Shown: positions 25,133 through 36,539 of the stretch, one piece after another
Layout: each line of letters starts with the position of its first letter
How positions within the stretch are numbered: the stretch's first letter is position 1
NCBI RefSeq assembly: GCF_001613105.1
Contig: NZ_BDBS01000027.1
Span: 1-64,000, forward strand
Reading direction: 5' to 3'
Length of the DNA: 64,000 nt
Origin: Nocardia pseudobrasiliensis NBRC 108224
GTDB taxonomy: Bacteria; Actinomycetota; Actinomycetes; Mycobacteriales; Mycobacteriaceae
Notes under the pieces: generated by a model
What the model was told of the DNA's origin: nothing
Database searches by the model: none
The model's input: only the letters and a program-made list of their open reading frames with translations
Position numbers and translations under genes: made by a program

Positions 25133-25918
25133 TCAGGGCAGCGGGCCGCCCGCGGCGATGGCCGACAGGGTGGCGAATTCGTCTCCCTTGAGGGAGGCGC
25201 CGCCGACCAGGGCGCCGTCGATATCGGTCTGGTTGACCAGTTCACCGACATTCTTGGCATTGACCGAACCGCCGTAGAGCACCCGAACGCCCGCGGCGAC
25301 CTCGGCATTGGCCAGTTCCGCCAGCTCGGTGCGGATCGCGCCGCACACCTCCTGCGCGTCGGAGGGGGTGGCGACCCGACCGGTGCCGATGGCCCAGACC
25401 GGTTCGTAGGCGATGACGACCTTCGAGATCTCCTCGGCCGTCAGGCCCTTGAGCGAACCGCGCAGCTGCTCGAGGTTGTAGGCGACGTGCGTCTGCGACT
25501 CGCGAACATTGAGACCCTCGCCGATGCAGACGATCGGGGTCATCCCGTTCTTCAGCACCTGCTTGGTCTTGGCCAGCACGATCGCGTCGTCCTCGTTGTG
25601 GTACTGCCGCCGCTCGGAGTGGCCCACCACGATGAAGCTACAGCCGAGTTTGGCCAGCATGGGTGCGCTGATCTCGCCGGTGTAGGCGCCCGAGGCGTGC
25701 ACCGAGACATCCTGCGCGCCATAGGTGATCAGCAGCCGATCGCCCTCGATCAGCGTCTGCACGCTGCGGATGTCGGTATAGGGCGGGATGACCGTGACGT
25801 CGACCTTGTCGAAGTACTTGTCCGGCAGCGCGAAGGCGATCTTCTGCACCAGGGCGATGGCCTCGAGGTGGTTGAGGTTCATCTTCCAGTTGCCGGCGAT
25901 GAGGGGTTTACGAGCCAT
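25133..25918 (-). CDS. tpiA: Triosephosphate isomerase
   Basis: A full-length 261-residue TIM-barrel enzyme. It has the early lysine segment GNWKMN, the catalytic histidine in [11 protein letters not shown], the catalytic glutamate in [13 protein letters not shown] and the C-terminal phosphate loop [11 protein letters not shown]. It interconverts dihydroxyacetone-P and glyceraldehyde-3-P. It starts 3 bp after the pgk stop and is the last gene of gap-pgk-tpiA; secG, usually next, has been displaced. Confidence 0.97.
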   Translation of the reverse strand: MARKPLIAGNWKMNLNHLEAIALVQKIAFALPDKYFDKVDVTVIPPYTDIRSVQTLIEGDRLLITYGAQDVSVHASGAYTGEISAPMLAKLGCSFIVVGHSERRQYHNEDDAIVLAKTKQVLKNGMTPIVCIGEGLNVRESQTHVAYNLEQLRGSLKGLTAEEISKVVIAYEPVWAIGTGRVATPSDAQEVCGAIRTELAELANAEVAAGVRVLYGGSVNAKNVGELVNQTDIDGALVGGASLKGDEFATLSAIAAGGPLP

Positions 25919-25921
25919 CGT

Positions 25922-27133
25922 TCAGTCCTCCAGCACCGCGATGCCCGGAAGTTCCTTGCCCTCCAGGTACTCCAGCGACGCGCCGCCGCCGGTGGAGATA
26001 TGCGAGAAACCGTCCTCGGGCAGACCCAGCGTGCGCACGGCCGCGGCCGAATCGCCGCCACCGACCACCGTGAACGCCCCCTTACCGGTGGCCGTCACGA
26101 TCGCCTCGGCCACGCCGCGGGTACCGGCGGCGAAGTTCTCGAACTCGAACACGCCCATCGGGCCGTTCCAGAAGATGGTCTTCGCCTCGGTGAGCAGCGC
26201 CGCGAAGCGCTTGACCGACTCCGGGCCCACGTCCAGGCCCATCCAGCCCTCGGGAATCTCGTTGGCGGGCACGATCTTCGAATCCGCGTCGGCGGCGAAC
26301 TTGTCGGCCGCCACGATGTCCACGGGCAGGTGGATGACGTCGGCGAAACGGTCCAGCAGATCCTGGCAGGTCCCGACCATCTCCTCCTGCAGCAGCGAGG
26401 TGCCCACCGAAAGGCCCTGCGCCGCAAGGAAGGTGAAGCACATGCCGCCGCCGATCACCAGGGTGTCGACCTTGGGGGCGAGCGCCTCGATGACCGCGAG
26501 CTTGTCCGAGACCTTGGAACCGCCGAGCACGACCGCGTACGGCCGCTCCGGATCGGTGGTCAGCTTCTTCAGCACCTCGACCTCGGTGGCGACCAGACCG
26601 CCCGCGTAATGCGGCAGCAGCTGGGCCACGTCGTAGACCGAGGCCTGCTTGCGGTGCACCACACCGAATCCGTCGGAGACGAAAGCGCCGTCGTCGCCGA
26701 CCAATTCGACCAGTGCCCGGGCCAGCTTGGCGCGCTCGGCGTCGTCCTTGCTGGTCTCACGGGGATCGAAGCGGATGTTCTCCAGCAGCAGCACATCGCC
26801 GTCGGTCAGACCCTCGGAGCGCGCGAGCGCGTCCTGGCCGACCACATCGCCCGCGAGCTGGACATTGCGGCCCAGCTCCTCCGACAGCTTCGCCGCCACG
26901 GGGGCCAGCGACAGCTTCGGATCGGGCTCGCCCTTCGGGCGGCCCAGATGCGCGGTCACGACCACCTTGGCGCCGGCCTCGGCCAGCGCCTTGATGGTGG
27001 GAGCCGAGGCCACGATGCGGCCCGGATCGGTGATGGAGCCGCCGTCGAGCGGGACGTTCAGGTCGGAGCGCACCAGCACGCCCCGACCCTCGACACCCTC
27101 GGCCAGCAGGTCTTGAAGTGTCTTGACTGCCAT
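25922..27133 (-). CDS. pgk: Phosphoglycerate kinase
   Basis: A 403-residue enzyme with the N-domain substrate loop [14 protein letters not shown], the AHLGRPKG motif, and the C-domain nucleotide motif [11 protein letters not shown]. It makes ATP from 1,3-bisphosphoglycerate. It sits 4 bp after gap and 3 bp before tpiA, so it is co-transcribed with both. Confidence 0.97.
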   Translation of the reverse strand: MAVKTLQDLLAEGVEGRGVLVRSDLNVPLDGGSITDPGRIVASAPTIKALAEAGAKVVVTAHLGRPKGEPDPKLSLAPVAAKLSEELGRNVQLAGDVVGQDALARSEGLTDGDVLLLENIRFDPRETSKDDAERAKLARALVELVGDDGAFVSDGFGVVHRKQASVYDVAQLLPHYAGGLVATEVEVLKKLTTDPERPYAVVLGGSKVSDKLAVIEALAPKVDTLVIGGGMCFTFLAAQGLSVGTSLLQEEMVGTCQDLLDRFADVIHLPVDIVAADKFAADADSKIVPANEIPEGWMGLDVGPESVKRFAALLTEAKTIFWNGPMGVFEFENFAAGTRGVAEAIVTATGKGAFTVVGGGDSAAAVRTLGLPEDGFSHISTGGGASLEYLEGKELPGIAVLED

Positions 27134-27137
27134 GGCT

Positions 27138-28175
<1,038 letters not shown>

Positions 28176-28204
28176 TCAAGCGGATTCGTTCCGTTGCAAA
28201 GTCC

Positions 28205-28210
28205 ACCCTA
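28205..28210 (-). promoter_or_regulatory. Candidate gap -10 element TAGGGT
   Basis: TAGGGT on the minus strand lies 47 nt before the GTG of gap and downstream of two hairpins that would insulate it from the preceding gene. Confidence 0.35.
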
Positions 28211-28236
28211 ATGCCCGCCTGTCACCTCGATGACAT

Positions 28237-28275
28237 GCCCCTGCTCACAGCGAATACAGCCCCCTGAGCAGGGGC
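28237..28275 (-). terminator. Hairpin 2 after the heptad-repeat gene
   Basis: Perfect 11-bp arms GCCCCTGCTCA (28237-28247) and TGAGCAGGGGC (28265-28275) with a 17-nt loop. It lies downstream of the heptad-repeat gene and upstream of gap. Confidence 0.5.
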
Positions 28276-28277
28276 GA

Positions 28278-28305
28278 GTCCGTCCGGTCCGCCGGGCGGA
28301 CGGAC
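28278..28305 (-). terminator. Hairpin 1 after the heptad-repeat gene
   Basis: Perfect 9-bp arms GTCCGTCCG (28278-28286) and CGGACGGAC (28297-28305), 34 bp past the stop of the heptad-repeat gene. With the next hairpin it forms a double terminator-like element. Confidence 0.5.
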
Positions 28306-28338
28306 CGGTCGGCGGCTACTGCCGAATCGGGCCGAAAA

Positions 28339-29184
28339 TCACTGTCCGGCCTTGGAATCCAGGGCCCGAACGATGAGGTCCTTCACTTCCGCGAAGTTCT
28401 CCTCGGTCGACAGCCGGAACGAGTCGAACTCTCCCAGCTTCTGGTCGATCCGGTCGAATCGGGCATCCATTGTCTCGAACCGAGCCCGCGTCTCGCCCTG
28501 AAACTCGGCCAGACGTTCCCCAAGGGTGTTCGTCAGCTTCCGCTGAACATCCGCCCGCCTGTCGAGTGTCGCGAACCCGGCCTCGAGCGATGCCTGCCCA
28601 GCCTCCAGAGAGGCTTGCCCGTCGGCCAACCCGGCTACCTTGGCATTGAGTTCCGCGTACCCCACGACAAGCGAGGCCTGGCCCTCCGCCAGCCCAGCCA
28701 CTTTCGAACTGAGCTCCGCCTGCCCGTCGATCAAAGCCGCCTGCCCTGTCTCCAAAGCCGACTGCCGCTCCAACAAGCCTTCCTGCCCGACCTCGACCGC
28801 TGCCTGACGTTCCAACAATGCGCCCTGTCCGGCCTCGAGTGCCGTGAACCGCTCATTGTGCTCCGCGTGGCGCGCATCATCTTTGGCGTCCATGGCCGCT
28901 AGATGCGCTTCCAGCCATTCCAAGCTTTCGGCAGGCGCATCCACCTTCACCTTCAAGTAGGCCAGGGCCTCGGGCAACGGGCCGTACTTCTCCTCGAACG
29001 ATCCGAACTTGGCGTCCAGAGCCGCGAACTCGTCTTGGATCTCTTCGAAGCTTTGGCGGTTCTCCTCGCGGTGAGCGTCCACCTTGGCATCCACCGCATG
29101 GACCGCGGAGAACACCGCATGACCCTCCGCCCGATTCGCTTCCAATGCGGCCACCCTCGCCTCCAGCTGAGCCAATGTCGTCAT
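28339..29184 (-). CDS. Heptad-repeat coiled-coil protein of unknown function
   Basis: A 281-residue, highly charged protein with no signal peptide or membrane segment. It begins with a coiled coil (TLAQLEARVAALEANRAEGH). Residues about 110-210 are a run of seven-residue repeats of the form A-L-E-x-G-Q-x (ALEAGQGALLERQAAVEVGQ and so on), then a further coiled coil to the end. Long helical rods of this type serve as scaffolds or tethers, but no partner is evident. It starts at ATG with GGGGGAGAGG just upstream. It lies between whiA and gap, each side insulated by hairpins, so it is a single-gene insertion in an otherwise conserved order. Confidence 0.78.
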   Translation of the reverse strand: MTTLAQLEARVAALEANRAEGHAVFSAVHAVDAKVDAHREENRQSFEEIQDEFAALDAKFGSFEEKYGPLPEALAYLKVKVDAPAESLEWLEAHLAAMDAKDDARHAEHNERFTALEAGQGALLERQAAVEVGQEGLLERQSALETGQAALIDGQAELSSKVAGLAEGQASLVVGYAELNAKVAGLADGQASLEAGQASLEAGFATLDRRADVQRKLTNTLGERLAEFQGETRARFETMDARFDRIDQKLGEFDSFRLSTEENFAEVKDLIVRALDSKAGQ

Positions 29185-29325
29185 CGCCTCTCCCCCTTGT
29201 GCGTTCGGTTTCGCCTGCCGATCAGGCCTCCGAACTTACCGCACCGGACCCCCTCCGGAGGGCGGTCGAGGGGGTGGTTGTGGATAACTTCTCGCCTGTG
29301 GACAAGTTTGTCCGGATATGCGAAA

Positions 29326-29361
29326 ACCGCCGCCGCACAAGGGAACTCGTGCGACGGCGGT
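29326..29361 (-). terminator. Rho-independent-type terminator after whiA
   Basis: Thirteen-base arms at 29326-29338 and 29349-29361 pair with one mismatch. On the minus strand the stem is followed by TTTTCG. It lies 17 bp past the whiA stop. Confidence 0.65.
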
Positions 29362-29377
29362 CATCGGAAATGGCTTG

Positions 29378-30355
29378 TCAGGCGTCTTCGAGGAGTTCCG
29401 CGGTGACGGCGGATTCCGTATCGGGGATGCCCAATTCCTTGGCGCGGCGATCCGCCATGGACAGCAGGCGTCGGATGCGGCCCGCCACCGCGTCTTTCGT
29501 CATCGGGGGCTCGGCCAGCTGGCCCAACTCCTCCAGGGAGGCCTGGCGGTGCTGGACACGCAGCCGTCCGGCGGCGGCCAGATGCTCGGGCACATCGTCG
29601 CCGAGGATCTCCAGTGCGCGTTCGACGCGGGCCGCGGCGGCGACCGCGGCGCGGGCCGAGCGACGCAGATTGGCATCGTCGAAATTGGCCAGGCGGTTGG
29701 CCGTCGCACGCACCTCGCGGCGCATGCGACGTTCCTCCCAGGTCAGGCGCGTGTCCTGTGCGCCCATCCGGGTCAGCAGCGCGCCGATGGCCTCGCCGTC
29801 GCGGACCACGACGCGATCGGTGCCGCGCACCTCGCGGGCCTTGGCCGAAATACCCATGCGCCGGGCGGCGCCGACCAGCGCCAGGGCGGCCTCGGGGCCG
29901 GGACAGCTCACCTCGAGGGCGGAGGAGCGGCCGGGTTCGGTGAGCGAGCCGTGCGCGAGAAACGCTCCGCGCCAAGCGGCTTCGGCATCACCGATACTGC
30001 CGCCGACCACCTGGGCGGGCAGGCCGCGCACCGGACGACCGCGCACATCGAGCAGACCGGTCTGGCGGGCCAGGGCCTCACCCTCCTTGGATACGCGCAC
30101 CACGTACCGGGAGGTTTTGCGTAGCCCACCGGCCCCGAGGACGTGCACGTCCGAGCCGTAGCCGTACAGCTCGAAGATCTCCCGGCGCAGCCGCCGCGCG
30201 ATCGAGCCCATATCGACCTCGGCCTCGACGATCACGCGGCCGCCGACGATGTGCAGGCCGCCGGCGAACCGGAGTAGCGCCGACAACTCCGCCTTGCGTG
30301 AACTCACCTGCGAGACGGAGAGACGGCTCAGCTCGTCCTTCACCTCGGCTGTCAT
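29378..30355 (-). CDS. whiA: Sporulation/division regulator WhiA
   Basis: A 325-residue WhiA with the N-terminal LAGLIDADG-like domain ([18 protein letters not shown]) and the C-terminal HTH domain ([20 protein letters not shown]). WhiA controls cell-division genes in actinobacteria. The ATG at 30355 overlaps the yvcK stop (ATGA); a GTG 6 bp upstream is an alternative. It is last in the coupled set rapZ-yvcK-whiA, with a terminator after it. Confidence 0.94.
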   Translation of the reverse strand: MTAEVKDELSRLSVSQVSSRKAELSALLRFAGGLHIVGGRVIVEAEVDMGSIARRLRREIFELYGYGSDVHVLGAGGLRKTSRYVVRVSKEGEALARQTGLLDVRGRPVRGLPAQVVGGSIGDAEAAWRGAFLAHGSLTEPGRSSALEVSCPGPEAALALVGAARRMGISAKAREVRGTDRVVVRDGEAIGALLTRMGAQDTRLTWEERRMRREVRATANRLANFDDANLRRSARAAVAAAARVERALEILGDDVPEHLAAAGRLRVQHRQASLEELGQLAEPPMTKDAVAGRIRRLLSMADRRAKELGIPDTESAVTAELLEDA

Positions 30356-31398
30356 CGCCACGAGACCCGCTCCTTTCCACCCAACGCGGACCGCACCTGC
30401 TGGCCACGGTGCCGTCCTTCGACTCGAAGCCCTGCCAATTCCGGCCGAGGTTGCCGGATCACCTGATCCAGTGCGGCGGCTAGCTTTCCAGGGTGGTGCC
30501 GGTCCGTCCCCGCCTCGGCGACATCAGCGAAGATTACTCGCGCACGCAGCTGTTCGGCAGCTCTTGCCACATGTTCGCGTTCCCTACCCTCGGGTACGGA
30601 CCCGGAATCCACCACCACGTGGTCGACCGCGAAATCCGGTGCGTGCTGGGACAATACATGCAGGTGCCGTTCGGCGGAGAATCCGGCCGTTTCTCCGGGT
30701 TCCGCGGCGAGATTGAGCACCAGCACCTTTCGGGCCCGGGTGTGGACCAGGGCTTCGTGCAAACCGGGCACCAGCACATGCGGAATAACGCTGGTGAACC
30801 ACGAACCCGGACCGAGAATCACCAGGTCGGCATGTTCGATGGCGGCCGTCGCCTCCGGGCTCGCAGGCGGATCCTGGGGGATCAGCCGCACCCGGCGCAC
30901 CTTACCCGGTGTGGTCGCCACCGCCACCTGCCCCCGGATACAGCGGCTCACCCGCGGGTCGGCCTCCAGGCCCGAGACGTCGGCCTCGATGGTCAGCGGA
31001 GTCGCCGACATCGGCAGCACCTGACCCGCGGTGCGCAGCACCTTACCCATCTCGTCGAGGGCCGCGACCGGATCGCCGAGCACCTCGGTCAGGCCCGCGA
31101 GGATCAGATTGCCCACGGAATGTCCGGCCAGCGCGCCGGTTCCGCCGAAGCGATGCTGCACCGCGCGGGCCCACAGGCCGTCGGTGTCCTCGGCCAGCGC
31201 GGCCAGGGCCATCCGTAGATCTCCCGGCGGGAGCATGCCCAGTTCGGCGCGCAGCCGCCCGGACGAACCCCCGTCGTCGGCGACGGTGACGACCGCGGTG
31301 ATCTCCCTGGTCAACCGGCGCGCCGCCGTCAGGGTCGCGTACAGCCCGTGACCACCGCCCAGCGCGACGATCGCGGGCGCGGAGTCGACTTCGGTCAT
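30352..31398 (-). CDS. yvcK: YvcK/CuvA-family protein (UDP-GlcNAc-binding, gluconeogenesis/cell-shape factor)
   Basis: A 348-residue protein with the family N-terminus [20 protein letters not shown] and the signature [18 protein letters not shown]. In mycobacteria the homologue CuvA links nutrient use to cell-wall growth; in Bacillus YvcK binds UDP-GlcNAc. It overlaps rapZ by 4 bp (ATGA) and whiA by 4 bp, so the three are translationally coupled. Confidence 0.92.
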   Translation of the reverse strand: MTEVDSAPAIVALGGGHGLYATLTAARRLTREITAVVTVADDGGSSGRLRAELGMLPPGDLRMALAALAEDTDGLWARAVQHRFGGTGALAGHSVGNLILAGLTEVLGDPVAALDEMGKVLRTAGQVLPMSATPLTIEADVSGLEADPRVSRCIRGQVAVATTPGKVRRVRLIPQDPPASPEATAAIEHADLVILGPGSWFTSVIPHVLVPGLHEALVHTRARKVLVLNLAAEPGETAGFSAERHLHVLSQHAPDFAVDHVVVDSGSVPEGREREHVARAAEQLRARVIFADVAEAGTDRHHPGKLAAALDQVIRQPRPELAGLRVEGRHRGQQVRSALGGKERVSWR

Positions 31399-32345
31399 TC
31401 CCGCCCCAGGTCTCGATGCACCACACGCACGACGTCGTGATCGGAGTCGCCGAGCATTTCGCCCAGCGCTTCCGCCATCGCCACACTGCGGTGTTTACCG
31501 CCGGTGCAGCCCACTGCCACGGTCATGTAACGCTTCCCCTCTTGGCGGTACCCGTTGGTCGTCAGGTCGATCAGGTGATAACAGGTCCGCAAATAGTCGT
31601 CGGCGCCCGGCTGAGACAACACGTATTCGCTGACCACCGCGTCCTGTCCTGTGTATTCACGTAGTTCCGGTACCCAATGCGGATTGGGCAGGAAACGCAA
31701 ATCAAACACCATGTCGGCGTCCAGCGGAACTCCGTACTTGAAACCGAACGATTGGATTGTCACCTGCAGTGCTGTCGGCGTGCCGCCGCCGTAGGCCTCC
31801 TCCAGCTTGCGATGCAGTTGATGCACCGACAATGCCGTGGTGTCGATGACCAGATCGGCTGCGGTCTTCACCTTCGCCAAACGTTGCCGCTCGGCGGTGA
31901 TGCCGGCCGACAGCGTACCGTCGGCGCTTTCGCTCTGTAACGGGTGGCGTCGTCGAGCGAATCCGAACCGGCGGATCAGCACGTCGTCGGAGGCCTCCAA
32001 AAACAGCACCCGGGTCCGCACACCCCCGCCCCGCAACTGCTCGGTGACACCGGACAGATCGCCGGTGAAGAAGCGGCTGCGCACATCCATCACCAGTGCG
32101 AGCTTGCGAATCGGCGGCTCTGCGGCCGAACCCAATTCGACCAGACGGCCGATCAATTCGGGCGGCAAATTGTCGGCGACGTACCAGCCCAGATCCTCGA
32201 GCACCCGCGCCGCGGTGCCCCGCCCCGCACCGGACAGGCCGGTGACGATGACCACCTCGACCCCCACGCCGTCGGGCTCGGGCCGCACGGGCACCGCCGA
32301 CGCGTGCGGATCCGCCGCGCTGCTGTTCGATTCGACGCTGGTCAT
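31395..32345 (-). CDS. rapZ: RapZ/YvcJ nucleotide-binding protein
   Basis: A 316-residue P-loop protein. The Walker A VTGLSGAGRGTAARVLEDLG begins near residue 34, and the C-terminal region has FLPNPHWVPELREYTGQD and GCTGGKHRSVAMAE. Homologues hydrolyse GTP/ATP and, in E. coli, act as an RNase adaptor for glmS control. The partner in actinobacteria is unclear. It overlaps yvcK by 4 bp and follows uvrC after 150 bp. Confidence 0.93.
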   Translation of the reverse strand: MTSVESNSSAADPHASAVPVRPEPDGVGVEVVIVTGLSGAGRGTAARVLEDLGWYVADNLPPELIGRLVELGSAAEPPIRKLALVMDVRSRFFTGDLSGVTEQLRGGGVRTRVLFLEASDDVLIRRFGFARRRHPLQSESADGTLSAGITAERQRLAKVKTAADLVIDTTALSVHQLHRKLEEAYGGGTPTALQVTIQSFGFKYGVPLDADMVFDLRFLPNPHWVPELREYTGQDAVVSEYVLSQPGADDYLRTCYHLIDLTTNGYRQEGKRYMTVAVGCTGGKHRSVAMAEALGEMLGDSDHDVVRVVHRDLGRE

Positions 32346-32495
32346 GTCCCTGTCAGGTCCGTCTCTGGCTCGTCATTCGATCATCCTGCCCTGCATGCGC
32401 TTCCGACGGCGGGCACACGCCAGGGACGAAACCGAGACGTGACGATTCCACCCTGTGCGCGCCGCCGCGGACGCGATTTCACCGAGATTCGCGAC

Positions 32496-34469
32496 TCATT
32501 CACCGTTGAGGGCCGCGAGCACTGCCTTCGCCGTGGCCACCCCGATGCCCGGCACCTCCGTGATCTCCTCCACCGTAGCCTCCTTCAGCCGAGCCACCGA
32601 GCCGAAGTGGGTCACCAGCGCGGTGCGTCGTGATTCACCGAGCCCGCGCACGGAGTCCAACGCGGAGGCGGTCATGCGGCGCGAGCGCTTACTGCGATGG
32701 AAGGTGATGGCGAAGCGATGGGCCTCGTCACGGACGCGCTGCAGCAGATACAGCGATTCGCTGTTGCGGGGCATGATCACCGGATCGGACTCGTTGGGCA
32801 CCCACACCTCCTCGAGGCGTTTGGCCAGGCCGATGACCGCGACATCGGTGATACCCAGCTCATCGAGGACCTCGGCGGCCGCGTTCACCTGCGGCGCGCC
32901 GCCGTCGACGACGAACAGATTGGGCGGATAGGAGAAGCGGCGCGGTTTGCCGGTGGTCGGATCGATACCGGGCGTGGGATTGTCCGGCTCCTCGGCCAGG
33001 GCCTCGAGATCTTTGCGCAACCGATGGAACCTTCGGCGTGTCACCTCGGCGATGCTGGCCACATCGTCGGAGCGGCCGCCGCCGGCGGCCTCCTTGATGG
33101 TGTAGTGCCGATACTCCGATTTGCGGGCCAGCCCGTCCTCGAACACCACCAGCGAGGCCACCACATCGGTGCCCTGCACATGGCTGATATCGACGCATTC
33201 GATGCGCAGCGGCGCCGAATCCAGATCCAGCGCGTCCTGAATCCCTTGCAGCGCGGCCGATCTCGCGGTCAGATCCCCCGCCCGCTTGAGCTTGTGCTGG
33301 GTCAGCGCCTCGGAGGCGTTGCGCTGCACGGTCTCCATCAGCGCCTTCTTGTCCCCGCGCTGCGGCACCCGCAACTGCACGGCGGATCCGCGCAGCTCCG
33401 ACAGCCAGCCCTGCACCTGATCCGGATCGGTCGGCAGCGCGGGCACCAGCACCTCGCGCGGCACCACGGTCGCGGCGGTCTCGGTATCGGTGTTCTCGGC
33501 GAAGGCGGCCTGTTCGCCGTAGAACTGGGTGAGGAACTGCTCGACCAGCGCGGGCAGCTCACCGACCGCGGCCGCCTCGTCGACCGCGTCGCCGGATTTG
33601 TCGACCACCCAGCCGCGCTGACCGCGCACCCGGCCGTCGCGCACGTGGAAGATCTGCACGGCCGCCTCGAGCTCGTCGGTGGCGAAGGCGATCACATCGG
33701 CGTCGGTGCCGGTGCCCAGCACGACCGCCTGCTTCTCCAGCGCGCGTTCGAGGGCCTGCACGTCGTCGCGTAGCCGCGCGGCGGCCTCGAAATCCAAGTC
33801 CGCTGCGGCCTCCTGCATCCGACGGCGCAGGTCGCGCACCATCCGGTCGGTCTTACCGGAGAGGAAGTCGCAGAAGTCCTCGGCGATGCGGCGATGTTCC
33901 TCGGCGCTGACCCGGCCGATGCAGGGGGCCGAACATTTATCGATATACCCCAGTAGACACGGCCGCCCGATCTGGCTGTGCCGCTTGAACACCCCATTGG
34001 AACAGGTGCGCACCGGAAACACCCGCAGCAGCAGATCCACCGTCTCGCGGATCGCCCACGCGTGGGCGTACGGGCCGAAATAGCGGACGCCCTTCTTGCG
34101 CGCGCCCCGATAGACGAACACCCGCGGGAAGTCCTCGTTCATGCTCACCGCGAGCATCGGGTAGGACTTGTCGTCGCGATAGCGGACGTTGAAGCGCGGA
34201 TCGAATTCCTTGATCCAGTTGTATTCCAGCTGAAGCGCTTCCACCTCGGTCGTGACGACCGTCCACTCCACGCTCGCCGCCGAGGTGACCATCTGCCTGG
34301 TGCGCGGATGCAGCGAGGCGATATCGGCGAAATAGGAATTCAATCGGCTGCGCAGACTCTTCGCCTTGCCGACATAGATGACCCGCCTGTGGGCGTCCCG
34401 GAATTTGTAGACGCCGGGTTCGACGGGGATGGTGCCCGGCGCGGGCCGGTAGGTCGCGGGATCTGCCAC
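32496..34469 (-). CDS. uvrC: Excinuclease ABC subunit C
   Basis: A 657-residue UvrC, the dual nuclease of nucleotide excision repair. It has the N-terminal GIY-YIG domain ([20 protein letters not shown]), the UvrB-binding UVR motif ([20 protein letters not shown]), the RNase-H-like C-terminal nuclease domain ([20 protein letters not shown]) and a terminal helix-hairpin-helix ([17 protein letters not shown]). The GTG at 34469 matches the family N-terminus [10 protein letters not shown]; the frame upstream belongs to the neighbouring LysR shadow. Confidence 0.95.
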   Translation of the reverse strand: MADPATYRPAPGTIPVEPGVYKFRDAHRRVIYVGKAKSLRSRLNSYFADIASLHPRTRQMVTSAASVEWTVVTTEVEALQLEYNWIKEFDPRFNVRYRDDKSYPMLAVSMNEDFPRVFVYRGARKKGVRYFGPYAHAWAIRETVDLLLRVFPVRTCSNGVFKRHSQIGRPCLLGYIDKCSAPCIGRVSAEEHRRIAEDFCDFLSGKTDRMVRDLRRRMQEAAADLDFEAAARLRDDVQALERALEKQAVVLGTGTDADVIAFATDELEAAVQIFHVRDGRVRGQRGWVVDKSGDAVDEAAAVGELPALVEQFLTQFYGEQAAFAENTDTETAATVVPREVLVPALPTDPDQVQGWLSELRGSAVQLRVPQRGDKKALMETVQRNASEALTQHKLKRAGDLTARSAALQGIQDALDLDSAPLRIECVDISHVQGTDVVASLVVFEDGLARKSEYRHYTIKEAAGGGRSDDVASIAEVTRRRFHRLRKDLEALAEEPDNPTPGIDPTTGKPRRFSYPPNLFVVDGGAPQVNAAAEVLDELGITDVAVIGLAKRLEEVWVPNESDPVIMPRNSESLYLLQRVRDEAHRFAITFHRSKRSRRMTASALDSVRGLGESRRTALVTHFGSVARLKEATVEEITEVPGIGVATAKAVLAALNGE

Positions 34470-34479
34470 GGCAACCAGG

Positions 34480-35361
34480 TTAACGACCTGCACCGACAGG
34501 TGAACTCGCAGTGGCCGCCCGCAGCCGCCGAGCCCCCGCTGTGATGGCCTCGTACAGCGCCCGCTCATGTTCCGACATCGCCTCGTGGCGGCGCAACAGC
34601 ACGAATTCCAGCTCCCCCAGCCCGGGTAACCGAGCATCCTCGACGGCGAAAAGCCCCGGCGGCAGCAGACTTTCGGCATGCACGATCACACCGAGCCCGG
34701 CCAGCACGGCCGCGCGCAGCCCGAGCTGGCTGTCGCTGACACAGGCGATGCGCCACGTACGCCCCTCCCGTTCGAGCGCCCGCAGCGCGACGTGGCGGGT
34801 GATACTGGGCGGCGGATAGGTCACCAGCGGCACCGGATCCTCGAAACCCGTTGCGCCCGAACGCCCGGCCCAGACCAGCCGATCGCGCCACAGCAGCTCG
34901 CCGTGCTGTTCGCCGGGCAGCCGCTTGGCGACCATCAGATCCAGCTCCCCTGCCGCCATCCGGGTCTTGAGGTTCTCGCTCAGCCCCACGTGCAGTTCCA
35001 GATCCACTCCCGGATGGCTGCGCTGGAATTCGAACAGCACATCGGGCAGTTCGCGGCCCATTACATCGTCGGACGCGCCCAATCGAATCAGACCGGTCAG
35101 TCGCGATTCGGAGAAGTAGCGCTCGGCCCGCGCCTGCGCGTCGAGGATGGCGCGCGCGAATCCGACCATGGCCGCGCCGTCGGCGGTCAGCGCGAGATTG
35201 CGGGTGTCGCGCCGGAACAGCTCCCGGCCCGACGCCTGCTCGAGCCGCGCGATATGTCCGCTGACCGTCGACTGCCGCAGGCCGAGGATGCGGCCCGCCG
35301 CGGTGAACCCACCGGCCCGCTCGACCGCGAGGAACGTGCGCAGCTGATCCGGATCGAACAT
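34480..35361 (-). CDS. LysR-family transcriptional regulator
   Basis: A 293-residue LTTR with the N-terminal HTH ([20 protein letters not shown], then [14 protein letters not shown]) and a two-lobed effector domain. The ATG at 35361 is preferred, since TATCGT lies 7 nt upstream; a GTG at 35370 is an alternative. It is divergent from a bile-acid-symporter-type carrier gene 77 bp away, a common regulator-target pair. It ends 10 bp before uvrC begins and marks the edge of the accessory block. Confidence 0.88.
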   Translation of the reverse strand: MFDPDQLRTFLAVERAGGFTAAGRILGLRQSTVSGHIARLEQASGRELFRRDTRNLALTADGAAMVGFARAILDAQARAERYFSESRLTGLIRLGASDDVMGRELPDVLFEFQRSHPGVDLELHVGLSENLKTRMAAGELDLMVAKRLPGEQHGELLWRDRLVWAGRSGATGFEDPVPLVTYPPPSITRHVALRALEREGRTWRIACVSDSQLGLRAAVLAGLGVIVHAESLLPPGLFAVEDARLPGLGELEFVLLRRHEAMSEHERALYEAITAGARRLRAATASSPVGAGR

Positions 35362-35368
35362 ATTGATC

Positions 35369-35374
35369 ACGATA
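35369..35374 (-). promoter_or_regulatory. -10 element TATCGT of the LysR gene
   Basis: TATCGT on the minus strand ends 7 nt before the ATG at 35361. The same hexamer serves the divergent carrier gene. Confidence 0.45.
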
Positions 35375-35426
35375 CGCGTTCCTATATATCGATTCCAACG
35401 TCTATCGCGATCAGTCCGATCGGAAT

Positions 35427-35432
35427 TATCGT
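35427..35432 (+). promoter_or_regulatory. -10 element TATCGT of the symporter-type gene
   Basis: TATCGT ends 6 nt before the ATG at 35439. It mirrors the LysR promoter. Confidence 0.5.
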
Positions 35433-35438
35433 GCGGTA

Positions 35439-36455
35439 ATGAAGTTTCTCGCCAAGCTGCGTATTGATGCCTTCATGCTCGGCATCCTCGCCAGCGTGCT
35501 GGTGGCCGCGGTGCTACCGGCCCGTGGCGCGGCCGCGGGCGTGCTGGAATGGGCCACCACGATCGCCATCGGAGTGCTGTTCTTTCTCTACGGCGCCCGG
35601 CTCGAACCCCGGGAGGCCATTCGAGGCCTGAAGCATTGGCGATTGCATTCGGCGGTACTCGCGGTCACCTACCTGGTGTTTCCCCTGATCGGATTGGCGC
35701 TGCGGCTGCTGGTGCCCTCGGTGATCACCGAGGAGCTCTACACCGGCGTGCTGTATCTGACGCTGCTGCCCTCGACAGTGCAGTCCTCGATCGCGTTCAC
35801 CTCGATCGCCCGGGGCAATGTCGCGGGTGCGGTGGTCAGCGCGTCGCTGTCCAATCTCATCGGCGTCTTCGCGACCCCGCTGCTGGTCATGCTGCTGATG
35901 CAGACCACCGGCGGCGCGACGGTCTCGCCCAAGGCGATCGTGTCGATCGTGCTGCAACTGCTGCTGCCGTTCCTGGCCGGTCAGGTGCTGCGCTCGCGGC
36001 TGCGCTGGCTGTTGAAGCACGCGACGGTGACCAAGACGGTCGATCGCGGTTCGGTGTATCTGGTGGTCTACGCGGCCTTCAGCGCGGGCATGGTCGAGCA
36101 CATCTGGAGCGGCATCTCGCCGTGGTCGCTGGTCGCGGTGGTCGGCATCTGCGTCGGCATGCTGGCCGCGGTACTGGGCCTCACCTCGGTGGTCAGCAAG
36201 CTGTTCGGATTCGATCGCGGCGACCGCATCGTCATGATCTTCTGCGGCTCGAAGAAGAGTCTGGCCAGCGGCCTGCCGATGGCGACGGTGCTGTTCGCCG
36301 GACACGCGGTCGGGCTGATCGTGCTGCCGCTGATGATCTTCCATCAGATCCAGCTGTTCACCTGCGCGAGCCTCGCGGGCCGCTGGGGGCGCGAGGCCGA
36401 GCGGGCCGAAGCCGCACAACCGGTTTCGTCCGAGCAATCGGCCGTCGCGGCCTGA
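35439..36455 (+). CDS. Bile-acid:sodium-symporter-family carrier (YfeH-like)
   Basis: A 338-residue membrane protein with about 9-10 hydrophobic segments. YLTLLPSTVQSSIAFTSIARGN and FCGSKKSLASGLPMA are the conserved discontinuous-helix motifs of the PF13593 branch of the bile-acid symporter superfamily. These carriers move organic anions with sodium; this branch's substrates are mostly unknown. It is probably regulated by the divergent LysR protein. A strong hairpin follows the stop. Confidence 0.85.
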   Translation: MKFLAKLRIDAFMLGILASVLVAAVLPARGAAAGVLEWATTIAIGVLFFLYGARLEPREAIRGLKHWRLHSAVLAVTYLVFPLIGLALRLLVPSVITEELYTGVLYLTLLPSTVQSSIAFTSIARGNVAGAVVSASLSNLIGVFATPLLVMLLMQTTGGATVSPKAIVSIVLQLLLPFLAGQVLRSRLRWLLKHATVTKTVDRGSVYLVVYAAFSAGMVEHIWSGISPWSLVAVVGICVGMLAAVLGLTSVVSKLFGFDRGDRIVMIFCGSKKSLASGLPMATVLFAGHAVGLIVLPLMIFHQIQLFTCASLAGRWGREAERAEAAQPVSSEQSAVAA

Positions 36456-36464
36456 CGGTCTCGG

Positions 36465-36492
36465 GGCCTCCCGGACACCGGTCCGGGAGGCC
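36465..36492 (+). terminator. Hairpin after the symporter-type gene
   Basis: Perfect 12-bp arms GGCCTCCCGGAC (36465-36476) and GTCCGGGAGGCC (36481-36492) with a 4-nt ACCG loop. No U-tract follows, as is common in high-G+C actinobacteria. Confidence 0.65.
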
Positions 36493-36527
36493 GCCGCACC
36501 GATGCGGTGTTGCCGGTAAATAGCCCT

Positions 36528-36533
36528 TACCCT
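36528..36533 (+). promoter_or_regulatory. -10 element TACCCT of the APC permease gene
   Basis: TACCCT ends 6 nt before the GTG at 36540 and supports this start over an upstream GTG at 36507. Confidence 0.45.
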
Positions 36534-36539
36534 TACCCG

